Assembly (NCBI GenBank): GCA_964454975.1
Contig: CAYVVD010000028.1
Coordinates: 1 to 32,307 of the forward strand
Reading direction: 5' to 3'
From: CAYVVD01 sp964454975
GTDB taxonomy: Bacteria > Bacteroidota > Ignavibacteria > Kapaibacteriales > UBA2268
DNA: 32,307 nt
The notes under the pieces were generated by a model. The model had not been told where the DNA came from. It saw only the letters and a program-made list of their open reading frames with translations, and ran no database searches. A program made the translations under genes and the position numbers. This document shows positions 1 through 8,642 of this stretch, in pieces (positions within the stretch are counted from its first letter, which is position 1; each line of letters begins with the position of its first letter).

Positions 1-489
1 TAATATCCAAAACGGGTCAACATCCCCGTGATGGCTGTAATTCCATTGGTGCCTTACCGTATTAATTCCAATAATGCTGCCATATTTTCCTGATTGGGCA
101 ATTTCCCTCATTTTTTCAACGGCCGGGTGGTATCGCCATTTGTGCATTGTGAATATTTTACCGGGTTCCTGCTCATATAGATCTATTGTTTGGTCTAATC
201 CATTCGTCAGGGGTTTTTCACAATAAATTGGTTTTCCGGTTGGAATTAACTTTTTAATAACATCATAGTGGTACTTAGTATCAACAGCTACAATATACCC
301 GTCTAAATAATCAGGAAGTTGTTCGAGAACTCCAACTACTCCATCTGCATTAAATTCTCTTGCGTTATTTAGCCCTTTCTCACTTTTGTAAGCAACCCAA
401 ACCTCTGCCCCAATGCTCTTAAGGTCGCGCAAAATAAACTTTCCCCAGTTACCACAACCAACCAGACCAATTTTGACAATATCACTCAT
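1..489 (-). CDS. Gfo/Idh/MocA-family oxidoreductase, C-terminus cut off by the window edge
   Basis: Only the first 163 residues are in the window; the gene runs off the left edge. The N-terminus is a Rossmann fold with a GxGxxG nucleotide-binding loop (GCGNWG, residues 11-16), and the family's EKP signature is present as EKPL at residues 91-94, followed by a histidine-rich stretch (HKWRYHP) at the start of the substrate domain. Enzymes of this family oxidise or reduce sugars and sugar nucleotides with NAD(P). The ATG at 489-487 overlaps the TGA of the epimerase-like gene upstream in an ATGA arrangement, so the two are probably translationally coupled. That partner suggests a role in making an unusual nucleotide sugar for a surface polysaccharide, but the substrate cannot be read from the sequence. 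An intergenic start is unlikely given the overlap. Confidence 0.85.
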   Translation of the reverse strand, partial: MSDIVKIGLVGCGNWGKFILRDLKSIGAEVWVAYKSEKGLNNAREFNADGVVGVLEQLPDYLDGYIVAVDTKYHYDVIKKLIPTGKPIYCEKPLTNGLDQTIDLYEQEPGKIFTMHKWRYHPAVEKMREIAQSGKYGSIIGINTVRHQWNYSHHGDVDPFWIL

Positions 490-1031
490 TTCAATTCAAT
501 TCTCAATGTTTCAACAAGTGCAAGTAATTCCCGGTAACCTTTTTCGTTCCTATCCCGGTCTGATATTTTAGGATTTTTTGTTGGCCAGGGTATTCCAAGC
601 TCAGGATCGTTCCACACACACCCGAATTCATCATCCATGCTCCAATAATTTGAAAGTCCATAAAGTAGGGTTGCTTCACCGGGATAATAAAAACCGTGAG
701 CCACTCCCGGAGGGATAATGATTACCTCTTTTTTCCCAGTTTTAAAAGTATGTGTGTAAACCTTCTCAAATGTTGGGGACTCTTTTCTAAGGTCTTTGAC
801 TGCTATAAATACATTGCCGGAAATGCTTACCAGATAATCAGTCCTCTTTAAGTGAACATGGAATCCCCTTATTGAATCAGGAGTGGAATATACAAGATTC
901 CACTGAACAATCTGCGGGTTGTTTTCCCATTCGCCGCGATAAACTTCTGTCAGGCTGCCCCGGACATCATCATTCCTCTTTAATTCGAGGATTTTCGCAC
1001 CATATATAGATTTAACTGGTTTTGATTCCAT
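486..1031 (-). CDS. RmlC-like dTDP-4-dehydrorhamnose 3,5-epimerase family protein
   Basis: This 181-residue protein matches the cupin-fold RmlC family in length and motifs: RGFHVH at residues 55-60 (active-site His region), the PPGVAHGF strand at 107-114, Tyr129 near the position of the family's catalytic Tyr, the WNDPELGIPWP block at 140-150 and ISDRD at 156-160. RmlC enzymes epimerise C3 and/or C5 of dTDP-4-keto-6-deoxy sugars in the cytoplasm. The family also includes related epimerases and isomerases, so rhamnose itself is not proven; no rmlA, rmlB or rmlD is visible here. The gene overlaps the oxidoreductase downstream by 4 bases and lies about 80 bases after the membrane protein gene on the same strand, which suggests one glycan-related transcription unit. 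Confidence 0.85.
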   Translation of the reverse strand: MESKPVKSIYGAKILELKRNDDVRGSLTEVYRGEWENNPQIVQWNLVYSTPDSIRGFHVHLKRTDYLVSISGNVFIAVKDLRKESPTFEKVYTHTFKTGKKEVIIIPPGVAHGFYYPGEATLLYGLSNYWSMDDEFGCVWNDPELGIPWPTKNPKISDRDRNEKGYRELLALVETLRIELK

Positions 1032-1110
1032 GTGTTTCGGTTTTTGATTATAAATGAAATATAAATTAACAAATATTCAGGAAATAAGAATCGAAATTTC
1101 GTACAATTTA

Positions 1111-2658
1111 TCAAGATCCGATTTTCCAGATTTTATAGTTATCTGATTGGTAAACCGATTCTAAATCTATTTTCATTTCAGCGTATCCAAGGATATAATC
1201 CACCCTGTATTTTCTGCGGATTTCCAGTAAATCATTTCTTGTCAAAGTTTTATAATTCTTCCTTAACTGCTCAGACAAACCAATACCGTTCCGTTCAAAA
1301 TCAATTCCTTTGTTCAAAGCTCTCAATCGTTCATTCCATTCAACAATATCACTGCTATTTTGTGGGGAGTGCCGATATGAAACTAATACAGGTCGTGCAC
1401 AGGAAATATAAAAATCCTGAATTTCAGGTGGGAATATGAACATATCATCTTTGCTTGTATTCTCTCGAATCCATTCCGCAGTTTCGACATCAAATGATGC
1501 GTTACTAACAAATTTCTTGTTGGAATAGTTCGATAAATTAATTAATCCCTGTATTTTTTCGCTGTAAATAATGAAAAATCCGACAAGTATTACAAAACTT
1601 GTTATAGCTTTGCCTGTAACAGTTTTAATTCTCTCTTTGATTGTGGGTGATTCCATGGTTAGTTTTTTGTAAAATTCCTGAATCAGAAGTGCGAGCAACA
1701 TGTAGCATACTAATGGTATTATAGTATCGGGCAACCTGAACCAATAAAATCTAAGGAATGCATCATTACCTGTCCAATGTATTAATCCCCCTATTATCGC
1801 TAGTGAAAATGATGAAAACGCAATCAATCCGATGTAACGAACCTTCCTTTCTTTAAACCTCATGTAAGCTATTAATACAATAAGTAAGAATGCGATGAAA
1901 TGCATCCATGTGCCAAATCCCCAGTCAGGTATGACATGATGAGCGACTCGCAGATTAACATAAATATCCCAGCCTTCGTTGCTTTCACGTCCGACTCCAA
2001 ATAAATAACTAAAAATTGTCAAAAGGCCGGGGAAGCCGGATACCAAATATATCCCGCCTGATTTAATGATTTTATTTAAATCGGGTGCAAATTCTCTGTA
2101 TTGGATGAATGCACACAGAATTAAGCTGTAAACACTGTATATCCCGACAAGTATGTGGAATGACAAGGCCAATCCAAGGAATATGAAAGATTTAAGATAC
2201 TTTTTACTTGAGAATAAAATAATGCCAAGAATAGCCATTGGATATGCAATAGCCTTTGTTTCCAGCCCCCCAATCATCCACTCTCCTGCAATTATTGACT
2301 GGTCATAGAAAAACAAAACAATAAAAGGGAGGGCAAGGAGATAATCCAGATTCAGTATTTTGAGTAATTTAGTAATTGCATAGGCGAAAAGTGCATAAGT
2401 AAATATCCTTCCAATCAAAATAGTCCAGAAGAAGCCCAAAACCTCAACCATATACCCTACAGGGTAGTTAAACAGTTGTCTGTAATTAACATCGAGATTC
2501 AAATACCAATCTTCCGGTATCCAGTCAGGATTCACAAACTGGTATGCGCTTGGAATTACATCAACTTCATTGTTAATTGGCTCGTATTCAAATTTGATTA
2601 TAACAGCAGCTAATGTTATTGCAAGGGTTTTAAAAATGGTCTTTAATCTATCATTCAT
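1111..2658 (-). CDS. Polytopic membrane protein, possibly glycan-related, unknown function
   Basis: I place the start at the ATG at 2658-2656, giving 515 residues. The open frame extends to a TTG at 2757, but that extension runs through a perfect hairpin terminator (2694-2730) and is not a credible N-terminus. The protein has roughly nine to eleven hydrophobic segments spread over the first 370 residues, many with aromatic and Gly residues, followed by a soluble C-terminal part of about 140 residues containing AEWIRENT, FIFPPE and a conserved-looking RPVLVSYRHSP stretch. The layout (GT-C-like membrane domain plus a soluble tail) resembles large uncharacterised membrane proteins of polysaccharide loci (the DUF6798-type tail comes to mind), but I see no catalytic motif I can defend. 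Its neighbours are sugar-modifying enzymes. Confidence 0.75.
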   Translation of the reverse strand: MNDRLKTIFKTLAITLAAVIIKFEYEPINNEVDVIPSAYQFVNPDWIPEDWYLNLDVNYRQLFNYPVGYMVEVLGFFWTILIGRIFTYALFAYAITKLLKILNLDYLLALPFIVLFFYDQSIIAGEWMIGGLETKAIAYPMAILGIILFSSKKYLKSFIFLGLALSFHILVGIYSVYSLILCAFIQYREFAPDLNKIIKSGGIYLVSGFPGLLTIFSYLFGVGRESNEGWDIYVNLRVAHHVIPDWGFGTWMHFIAFLLIVLIAYMRFKERKVRYIGLIAFSSFSLAIIGGLIHWTGNDAFLRFYWFRLPDTIIPLVCYMLLALLIQEFYKKLTMESPTIKERIKTVTGKAITSFVILVGFFIIYSEKIQGLINLSNYSNKKFVSNASFDVETAEWIRENTSKDDMFIFPPEIQDFYISCARPVLVSYRHSPQNSSDIVEWNERLRALNKGIDFERNGIGLSEQLRKNYKTLTRNDLLEIRRKYRVDYILGYAEMKIDLESVYQSDNYKIWKIGS

Positions 2659-2693
2659 CCTGCAAATTATTAAATATGGAGCAATACATAAAT

Positions 2694-2730
2694 AAAAAAG
2701 TGTCACACTTAGCGGAGCCGAAGTGTGACA
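2694..2730 (-). terminator. Rho-independent terminator after the lipoprotein gene
   Basis: A perfect 10-bp stem (TGTCACACTT at 2701-2710 with AAGTGTGACA at 2721-2730) closes a 10-base loop. On the minus strand it is followed by six T residues (2699-2694). It sits 27 bases past the stop of the minus-strand lipoprotein gene and 36 bases before the ATG of the membrane protein gene. It ends the lipoprotein transcript and also shows that the membrane protein does not start at 2757. Confidence 0.85.
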
Positions 2731-2757
2731 TATATTGACAATATTATTTAACGCCAA

Positions 2758-3456
2758 TTACTCTCTTATCTTATAGTCTTTAGGCAGCTTAAGCATCTCT
2801 TCAGGTATGTCAATATCCTCTTCGAACATTGTTATTTCATAACCTGTAGTATGATTATCCATAGAATACTGTTTCATCAGGAAGTTTTTGTAAACCCAGT
2901 ATTCGCGTTGGACGTTGGGGTACTCCTGCCTGTAGATATCACATTTAAAACCCAGGTGAGTATCATTGCCGGTCTTTTCATATCCGTTAGGCGGGTCACG
3001 CATGATTTTTGTCAGGCTTGTACCTGAAGCATTCCCCAGATGTTTGAATAGTGTCTTTTTGTCATCCTGAACTTTGTAGTAATCCCAGCCATGCCTGATT
3101 GTAGTCGTTTTAATGTTCCCCCTTGTTAATTCATTCCTCGCTATTGCACCATGCTCTGCAATCCAGTATTCTTCAGTAGAAATTACTTTTTCATCGAGTT
3201 TGTTTTCGATTTTGAAATGCGCAGTTTTAAACCCAAATGGCCTGTTTTTTACCATATTGTCTTCATCGGACTCAAGCCTTGCTTTGATGGACTTATATGT
3301 AGCCTCATTATCAATAGCGGGTATTTTTTCTTGCACGGAATCGCCTGTCATCTCTTTGGTGCCTTCATCAGCTTTTTCGGCACAACTTGTAAATAGCATA
3401 GTAAGGAGGAGTAAAGTTACGGGAATAGTCAGCAATGAGTGATAGAATTTTTTCAT
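2758..3456 (-). CDS. Secreted lipoprotein of unknown function
   Basis: The 232-residue product starts with MKKFYH, a hydrophobic core and a lipobox ending in LFTSC (Cys25), so it is probably a lipid-anchored periplasmic or outer-membrane protein. An acidic, Lys/Glu-rich linker follows. The remainder (from about residue 70) reads as alternating beta strands such as EYWIAEHGAIARNEL, HGWDYYKVQ and REYWVYKNFLMKQY, ending in EMLKLPKDYKIRE. This recalls DUF4412/LolA-like beta-sheet proteins in which a bound salt or lipid is inferred, but the match is only in style. It is transcribed away from the gene at 3604, with a very AT-rich 147-base divergent spacer, and ends at a strong terminator, so it is probably a single-gene unit. 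Confidence 0.75.
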   Translation of the reverse strand: MKKFYHSLLTIPVTLLLLTMLFTSCAEKADEGTKEMTGDSVQEKIPAIDNEATYKSIKARLESDEDNMVKNRPFGFKTAHFKIENKLDEKVISTEEYWIAEHGAIARNELTRGNIKTTTIRHGWDYYKVQDDKKTLFKHLGNASGTSLTKIMRDPPNGYEKTGNDTHLGFKCDIYRQEYPNVQREYWVYKNFLMKQYSMDNHTTGYEITMFEEDIDIPEEMLKLPKDYKIRE

Positions 3457-3603
3457 AATGCCTGTATTATTGGTTTAACTTATCGTTTAATGTTATAAAT
3501 TAATAATAATTAATTAATTAGTCGTTAAGAAAAACGTTTCGGAATTTTCGTTTATTTGATAAACGGCTTATCTTGAGATTATATCAATAGAGAGGATAGT
3601 AAA

Positions 3604-5442
3604 ATGTGGTATGCCAGTTTTTTAAGTATTTTAATTTTCAGCACTGCTTATTCTTATCAAAACTTAGGAATAAATCTTGTTGACCAGGGTGCATTTGTCA
3701 ATATCATCAATCACACAAACAGGTATTTAAACGCCCAATCCTTCGATTCACTGGGATGGCCTGAAAGCGATTTTGAATTGGTATTAATGGATAACCGCCC
3801 TGCGAGGGAGTGGTCTGACGGAATAGACGATCCTGAAGAATACCGCGTAGATTACAGCGGAACTTACAAGTCAAGCTTCAAAGGCCGGGCGGATGTAAGC
3901 CTGTTTGGGAGCGGCGCAAGCATTCAGAATAGAAGCTGGGATGAAGCTTCAAACACAACATATTTTGAGCTTGTCATACCAGGGCCTCCTTCTAATGAAC
4001 ATGGTTTTGTTTACCTGACCTTTTCGAATACACAAAGAACACAGGAAGTCGGGCTTAACTCTGGCATCACAGAATTAATGGTAATGCGCCCGGGTTATGA
4101 GCTTGATTCTGAACAAATCTTTACCGACGATTACATCGCTCTTTGCAGGGCTGCTAATTTTGCATGTTACAGATATTATACGTTACAGAATATCTGGGAA
4201 GGGGAACCGGATTATCCCGGGAAAACTATTTGGGATAAACGGCGCATACCTGCAGACGCTTCTCAAAATCCATCAGGCAACACTAATGGCAAGCTTGATG
4301 GTTGGTGCTGGGAGTATGTCATAAAACTGGCAAATATTCTGAACAAAGACATTTGGATTTGCATTCACATCTCATGCGATGAGGATTATGTAAAAAAACT
4401 TGCCCAAATGTTGAAAGAAGAGCTGAATCCCGGCATAAACATTTATGTAGAAAACAGCAACGAGGTCTGGAGTCCAACCCATATGCGTCACGGGCCTTAC
4501 AACCAGGCACAGGCTGAAGAATTTGGCATTACATTTGACCAGAACTACGCCCGGCGAACAGTTGATCTGTCAAACTGGTTCGGGGAAGTGTTTGGATCTA
4601 ATGAAATCAATAAAAGAATCAGAGTTATTCTTGCAGGTCAACATGCATATAACGGGCGGAACGACCAACACCTTGCATTTATAAATGGGAACTACGGACT
4701 GCCAAAGGATTTCATATATGCTCTTAGCACAGCGCTCTATTTTGGCTCAACATATTCTGACGGCACACCGGAAGAGATAAACAACGGGATGATTGAATCT
4801 ATAGATGAGCAAATCAAAAATGTCGCAAGCAATCTTTTCAGGCTTAATCACATTAACAAAGCTGATATCTGGGAATTACCAGGTGGGTGTACTTCTTATG
4901 AAGGGGGGCCACATTTACCAAGCGGCGGCAACCTTGACAACCTCGATAACCAGATACTTGCCCACAGGACACCTAAAATGAAGGATATTATGAAAATGAA
5001 TTATGCCGAGGGCTGGTTCGATATGGGGGGTGGGCTGGCATTGCAGTTTACTTTAAGCAGCGGATACAATCGTTACGGCTGCTGGGGCCTTACCGACGAC
5101 TGGACTAATCCCGACAGGAATTACAAAATGCAGGCAATGCGAGAATTGCTTTACGATGAGACAGACGTAAAAGATGTTTTCATTTTCAATGAGTTGAAGA
5201 ACTACCCTAATCCGGCATCCCGTTTCTTTACTATTGAATTTTGGAACGATTTTCCAGGAAATGTGCGAATAATACTTCACAATATAACTGGAGAGAAAAA
5301 AAAAGAGGTATTTAACAGGTATTTACCGGAAGGTTTGCAGAAAGTAGATATTGACATTAGTGATGTTCATCCTGGCATATTTTTCTACCGTATTGTTTCA
5401 TCTACTGACACAAAAGCAGGCAGATTGATAATTCACAGATAG
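3604..5442 (+). CDS. T9SS-exported glycoside hydrolase clan A-like protein
   Basis: The protein has 612 residues. Residues 1-17 form a signal peptide that lacks the usual positive N-terminal charge. A beta-rich domain covers about 18-160, a TIM-barrel-like domain about 165-520, and residues from about 535 form a T9SS type A sorting domain (NYPNPAS start, then VHPGIFFYRIVSS). In the barrel, ENSNEVW places an Asn-Glu pair at 286-287, the classic position of the acid/base in clan GH-A enzymes, and a Tyr-Glu-Gly-Gly at 432-435 is a plausible nucleophile strand (Glu433). The C-terminal domain should direct it across the outer membrane for surface attachment or release. The substrate is unknown, probably a plant or algal type polysaccharide by analogy. 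The start is supported by GAGAGG seven bases upstream. The catalytic assignment is inference. Confidence 0.75.
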   Translation: MWYASFLSILIFSTAYSYQNLGINLVDQGAFVNIINHTNRYLNAQSFDSLGWPESDFELVLMDNRPAREWSDGIDDPEEYRVDYSGTYKSSFKGRADVSLFGSGASIQNRSWDEASNTTYFELVIPGPPSNEHGFVYLTFSNTQRTQEVGLNSGITELMVMRPGYELDSEQIFTDDYIALCRAANFACYRYYTLQNIWEGEPDYPGKTIWDKRRIPADASQNPSGNTNGKLDGWCWEYVIKLANILNKDIWICIHISCDEDYVKKLAQMLKEELNPGINIYVENSNEVWSPTHMRHGPYNQAQAEEFGITFDQNYARRTVDLSNWFGEVFGSNEINKRIRVILAGQHAYNGRNDQHLAFINGNYGLPKDFIYALSTALYFGSTYSDGTPEEINNGMIESIDEQIKNVASNLFRLNHINKADIWELPGGCTSYEGGPHLPSGGNLDNLDNQILAHRTPKMKDIMKMNYAEGWFDMGGGLALQFTLSSGYNRYGCWGLTDDWTNPDRNYKMQAMRELLYDETDVKDVFIFNELKNYPNPASRFFTIEFWNDFPGNVRIILHNITGEKKKEVFNRYLPEGLQKVDIDISDVHPGIFFYRIVSSTDTKAGRLIIHR

Positions 5443-5447
5443 TTCCC

Positions 5448-5499
5448 ATATGAATTAATTGAAGATCCTGTATTTTGTAATATTAAAATTAATTCATAT
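5448..5499. repeat. 13-bp perfect inverted repeat after the T9SS glycosidase gene
   Basis: ATATGAATTAATT (5448-5460) is exactly complementary to AATTAATTCATAT (5487-5499), with a 26-base spacer. It begins six bases after the stop codon. There is no GC-rich core and no T-run, so it is not a standard intrinsic terminator; it may protect the 3' end of the message or be a binding site. Confidence 0.6.
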
Positions 5500-5574
5500 T
5501 ATAAACGACAATATTGAATAGGCTCTTATTTACACAATTCAATTAGAATAGTTTACACATATTAAGGAGGGATT

Positions 5575-6003
5575 ATGTATACAGTAGGTCAACTGCTTGA
5601 CAGGAAGGGCAGGGAAGTGTGGTCAGTAACTTCAACTGCTACAGTTTTCGAGGCGTTGGAATTGATGGCGGACAAAGACATAGGTGCCGTTCTTGTAATT
5701 GATGAAGGGGAGATGCTTGGTATTTTCTCCGAACGTGATTATGCAAGGAAGGTTATCCTTAAAGGGCGCTCGTCAAAGGAGACCCTGATTTCCGAACTCA
5801 TGACCAGGGTAATGTTTACTGTTGACAATAGCAAATCCATGCACGATTGCATGAAGATAATGACTGATAACCACATCAGGCACTTGCCTGTCCTTGACAA
5901 TGGAGCTGTTGTCGGGATTGTAACGATAGGTGATGCTGTAAAACAAATCATATCATCTCAGGAGTTCACTATCCAGGAACTTGAAAAATACATAAATGGT
6001 TAA
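5575..6003 (+). CDS. Two-CBS-domain protein
   Basis: The 142-residue protein is a tandem CBS (Bateman) module and nothing else: CBS1 at about residues 8-62 (VFEALELMADKDIGAVLVID, then LGIFSERDYARKV) and CBS2 at about 75-130 (HDCMKIMTDNHIRHLPVLDN, then VVGIVTIGDAVKQII). Such stand-alone modules usually bind adenine nucleotides or SAM and act as cytoplasmic energy or ligand sensors, often on a partner enzyme that cannot be named here. The start has an almost perfect Shine-Dalgarno sequence (AAGGAGG, five bases before ATG), which implies strong translation. A clean terminator follows 15 bases after the stop, so it is probably expressed alone. Neighbours give no functional clue. Confidence 0.93.
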   Translation: MYTVGQLLDRKGREVWSVTSTATVFEALELMADKDIGAVLVIDEGEMLGIFSERDYARKVILKGRSSKETLISELMTRVMFTVDNSKSMHDCMKIMTDNHIRHLPVLDNGAVVGIVTIGDAVKQIISSQEFTIQELEKYING

Positions 6004-6018
6004 TAAATGTTTAATTAG

Positions 6019-6041
6019 GGCTGCTTTCGGCAGCCTTTTTT
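6019..6041 (+). terminator. Rho-independent terminator of the CBS gene
   Basis: GGCTGC (6019-6024) pairs with GCAGCC (6030-6035) around a five-base loop and is followed by six T residues (6036-6041). Confidence 0.9.
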
Positions 6042-6121
6042 GCATTTTCAAAAAGGATTCATTCAGGCATATTCTTTAAATTGCATTCCTGGTAAATTTA
6101 AAGACTTAGGAAAGTGATGTA

Positions 6122-7063
6122 ATGGAAAACCTGAAGGAAGCTTTAAAAAGGAAAAAAGAAGAACTTGGAGAATGGACTGCACATAATATCTACCTTGGCG
6201 AAGAAACTTTTACACTCTCCAATGGAATTGTCGGAGACGAGTTTAAGTTAAACAGGATTATACAGCTCATTAGTGATTTCACAGACAAACCATTTAATGA
6301 ACTTCGCATTTTTGACCTCGCATGTCTTGAAGGGCTCTATGGTATTGAGTGTGCCAGACATGGGGCAGAAGTAGTTTTTCTTGATGCAAGGGAGGTAAAC
6401 CTTGAGAAGGTAGAGTTTATTAATCAATTACTTGGACTTGAAAAAGTTACTTATGTTAAAGATGATGTCAGGGCAATAAATTCCTCAAAGTATGGCAAAT
6501 TCGATGTCGTGCTTTGCCTTGGAATTTTCTATCACCTCGACTATCCTGATTTAAAGCCATTCATCCAACGGATGGCAGAGTGTTCAAAAGGACTTGTAAT
6601 TTTTGATACACATATTTCAATGACAGCAGGTGATAAGTTTGAATTCGAAGGTGTGGAATATTACGGAAAACGATACATGGAACATCGCAGCGATGCTGGT
6701 GAAGATGAAAAAGAAAGAGATCTTTGGAAATCAATTGACAACCAATTCAGTTACTACTTAACTAAAAATTCGCTTTTGAGAATGTTAACCAATTCAGGGT
6801 TTACATCTGTCGCAGAGGCCTACATCCCTCATGAGCCGGAAAAATCTTATAATAGAATAACATTAGTTGCCAAAAAGGGTGACAGGCAACTAATTATAGG
6901 AAGTCCTCAAATAAAAGAAGCATTTCTCAAGGAAATACCGGAGCTTAGCCTTTCTGCACAATTCAAAAACTGGCTATTGGTACGTAAGAATTTCATGCTT
7001 GAGTATTTTAGGCTTAGAACCCCAAGATTCATTAAGGATATTTATAAAAACTTATTTAAGTAA
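6122..7063 (+). CDS. Class I SAM-dependent methyltransferase
   Basis: The 313-residue protein has a Rossmann-type methyltransferase core: motif I as FDLACLEGLYGIE (residues 64-76), the acidic residue binding the ribose at the end of strand 2 (Asp88 in VVFLDA), the adenine-binding region KDDVR (113-117), and FDVVLCLGIFYHL (127-139) for strand 4. In motif I a Leu-Glu replaces the more common Gly-x-Gly, so the loop is atypical but the spacing is kept. After the core there is an insertion with an acidic stretch (about 175-200) and a basic, aromatic C-terminal tail of about 60 residues. The substrate is unknown; a small molecule or sugar is possible. AGGAAAG precedes the ATG by seven bases. The gene converges on the beta-helix gene with 14 bases between stop codons. 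Confidence 0.85.
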   Translation: MENLKEALKRKKEELGEWTAHNIYLGEETFTLSNGIVGDEFKLNRIIQLISDFTDKPFNELRIFDLACLEGLYGIECARHGAEVVFLDAREVNLEKVEFINQLLGLEKVTYVKDDVRAINSSKYGKFDVVLCLGIFYHLDYPDLKPFIQRMAECSKGLVIFDTHISMTAGDKFEFEGVEYYGKRYMEHRSDAGEDEKERDLWKSIDNQFSYYLTKNSLLRMLTNSGFTSVAEAYIPHEPEKSYNRITLVAKKGDRQLIIGSPQIKEAFLKEIPELSLSAQFKNWLLVRKNFMLEYFRLRTPRFIKDIYKNLFK

Positions 7064-7077
7064 CCCGGTCTAATCTT

Positions 7078-8556
7078 TTACAAAATCATTTTGATAAAGC
7101 GGAATTCTACGGTATTCCATACCGCAATGAAATATATTCCCTTATATAGGTGCAATGATTCCATGTCAATTGACAATGCATTGCCATTCGATTTGATTCT
7201 TTTTACAAGACCTCCATTCATATTATAAACAGAGACTTCTTTCAATGTACCCCAAAGGGCTTCTATATTAATAACTCTTCCTTCGACTTTATATTTAATT
7301 GATTTACTAACGTGGTCTTCAACAAATATACCATTGGGCACATTTCCTTCTATCGCGCCTATTGATGGAGGGTTGTTGAATGGATAACCTCCGAAATCTA
7401 AATCAATGTTTTCATAGTGTTTCCCCGCACCGATAGCTGGTGAAGCAGGAATAATTGATAAATCAAGTTCATTAATATCAACAAATTCAGGATCGAGGTT
7501 TAGCAGGCCATTACTTTCAGTAGCCGGAAGGTTTGGCCCGTTCCAATTGGGATTATCAACATTAAACCACAAGTTGTTGTTGAATATGAAAGTCTCAGGC
7601 GCTGTGTTTGGGCCTATATTTACTGCATAAACTGAAGATGCATCCGTTACAAAGCAAATGTTGTTGCTGAATTCGTTGTCAGCACAGGTTTGAATTCCAG
7701 GTTCTGTATTTTCCTGTAGAATTCTGAACACCCATTTTTCAGGTTCATAGAATGAATTGTTGATAACTCTCGAATTGAGTGTACCTACAAATGCTACTGG
7801 CGCCATCGATCCAACGAATACGTTGGAATACACAAGAATCCTTGCGGATTCAAAGCTCTCCCCAAGCGGTCTGAAAAATTGTAACCCAGTACTGCCGCCA
7901 ATATTGATTGATCTTTGTCCGCCATCAAGAAAAAAATTTCTCCTTATAGTAATATCTGCAGTGCCTCCTTTTGCCTGGATGCAATTTGAACCGCCTTCGC
8001 CGAATTCATTCAATTCTATAATCCCATTATGGCATCCTACCATATCAATAATGCTCCCTCCGGCAGCCCCGTTTCTGAATTTACAATTTTGGATAACGAA
8101 GTTATCAAGCCCTGAGAGCTTAAGTTCGTCATTGTTTCCATCTGCAGCCATACCCAGCCAATCGCAGTTACTAATTTCGACATATTCAGAAGGAGTGGAA
8201 TAGTCCCCGCCATCGTCAATGTTTATACCATTTCCTGTCTGGCCTTCAAAGCTGAGATATCTTAATTTAACATAGGTAATATTTACGAAATGTATTGCTG
8301 TTGTACCTCCGGAAATAAGATTCTCCTTGTCTATTTCGCCTGTGATAACTATTTCATTTCCCGGTTCGCCATGAAGGTTTTCCACATAATCACCACCATC
8401 CAAATCACCAAGTACAAGGATCGTATCCCCCGGTGATGCAAGATTAGCTGCATGGGAAACATTGTAATGCGTACTGTCATTATGGACAATAAAGGTTTCA
8501 GCATACAAGAGCAATGAATTAAGAATCAGACAAAAGAGAAGTGCAATGTATTTCAT
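7078..8556 (-). CDS. T9SS-exported right-handed beta-helix protein
   Basis: I place the start at ATG 8556-8554, giving 492 residues. The signal peptide (MKYIALLFCLILNSLLLYA) begins there and GAGGG lies seven bases upstream; the longer frame from a TTG at 8607 runs into the ftsZ terminator. Residues about 25-400 show the short repetitive strands of a parallel beta-helix (for example VIQNCKFRNGAAGGS, IIELNEFGEGGSN, DITIRRNFFLDGG), the fold of pectate lyase and chondroitinase B-like enzymes. An early GGDYVENLHGEPGNEI segment fits the PL6/DUF1565-like start. Residues from about 425 form a T9SS sorting domain (VSVYNMNGGLVKRI, then YKGIYFIAVW). It may bind or cleave acidic polysaccharides outside the cell, but no catalytic residues could be assigned. 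Confidence 0.8.
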   Translation of the reverse strand: MKYIALLFCLILNSLLLYAETFIVHNDSTHYNVSHAANLASPGDTILVLGDLDGGDYVENLHGEPGNEIVITGEIDKENLISGGTTAIHFVNITYVKLRYLSFEGQTGNGINIDDGGDYSTPSEYVEISNCDWLGMAADGNNDELKLSGLDNFVIQNCKFRNGAAGGSIIDMVGCHNGIIELNEFGEGGSNCIQAKGGTADITIRRNFFLDGGQRSINIGGSTGLQFFRPLGESFESARILVYSNVFVGSMAPVAFVGTLNSRVINNSFYEPEKWVFRILQENTEPGIQTCADNEFSNNICFVTDASSVYAVNIGPNTAPETFIFNNNLWFNVDNPNWNGPNLPATESNGLLNLDPEFVDINELDLSIIPASPAIGAGKHYENIDLDFGGYPFNNPPSIGAIEGNVPNGIFVEDHVSKSIKYKVEGRVINIEALWGTLKEVSVYNMNGGLVKRIKSNGNALSIDMESLHLYKGIYFIAVWNTVEFRFIKMIL

Positions 8557-8592
8557 AATTCGCCCTCGGTTATTTTTAGTTACTAATATAAT

Positions 8593-8621
8593 AAAAAACC
8601 CCGCCAATGATATTGACGGGG
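8593..8621 (-). terminator. Rho-independent terminator of ftsQAZ
   Basis: CCCCG (8599-8603) pairs with CGGGG (8617-8621); after one mismatch four further pairs close a three-base loop. On the minus strand six T residues (8598-8593) follow. It lies 22 bases after the ftsZ stop. Confidence 0.93.
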
Positions 8622-8642
8622 CCTGGCCGTAATTTTGAAGCT

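Noticed and set aside
2659..2757. N-terminal extension of the membrane protein to a TTG at 2757
   Set aside because: The extension runs through a perfect terminator hairpin and abuts the preceding stop codon; the ATG at 2658 is the sensible start.
7757..8203. 148-codon open frame opposite the beta-helix gene
   Set aside because: Low-complexity Pro/Ser/Leu translation of the opposite strand; no support as a gene.
8557..8607. N-terminal extension of the beta-helix protein to a TTG
   Set aside because: It starts within the ftsZ terminator, while the ATG at 8556 has a good ribosome site and a complete signal peptide.
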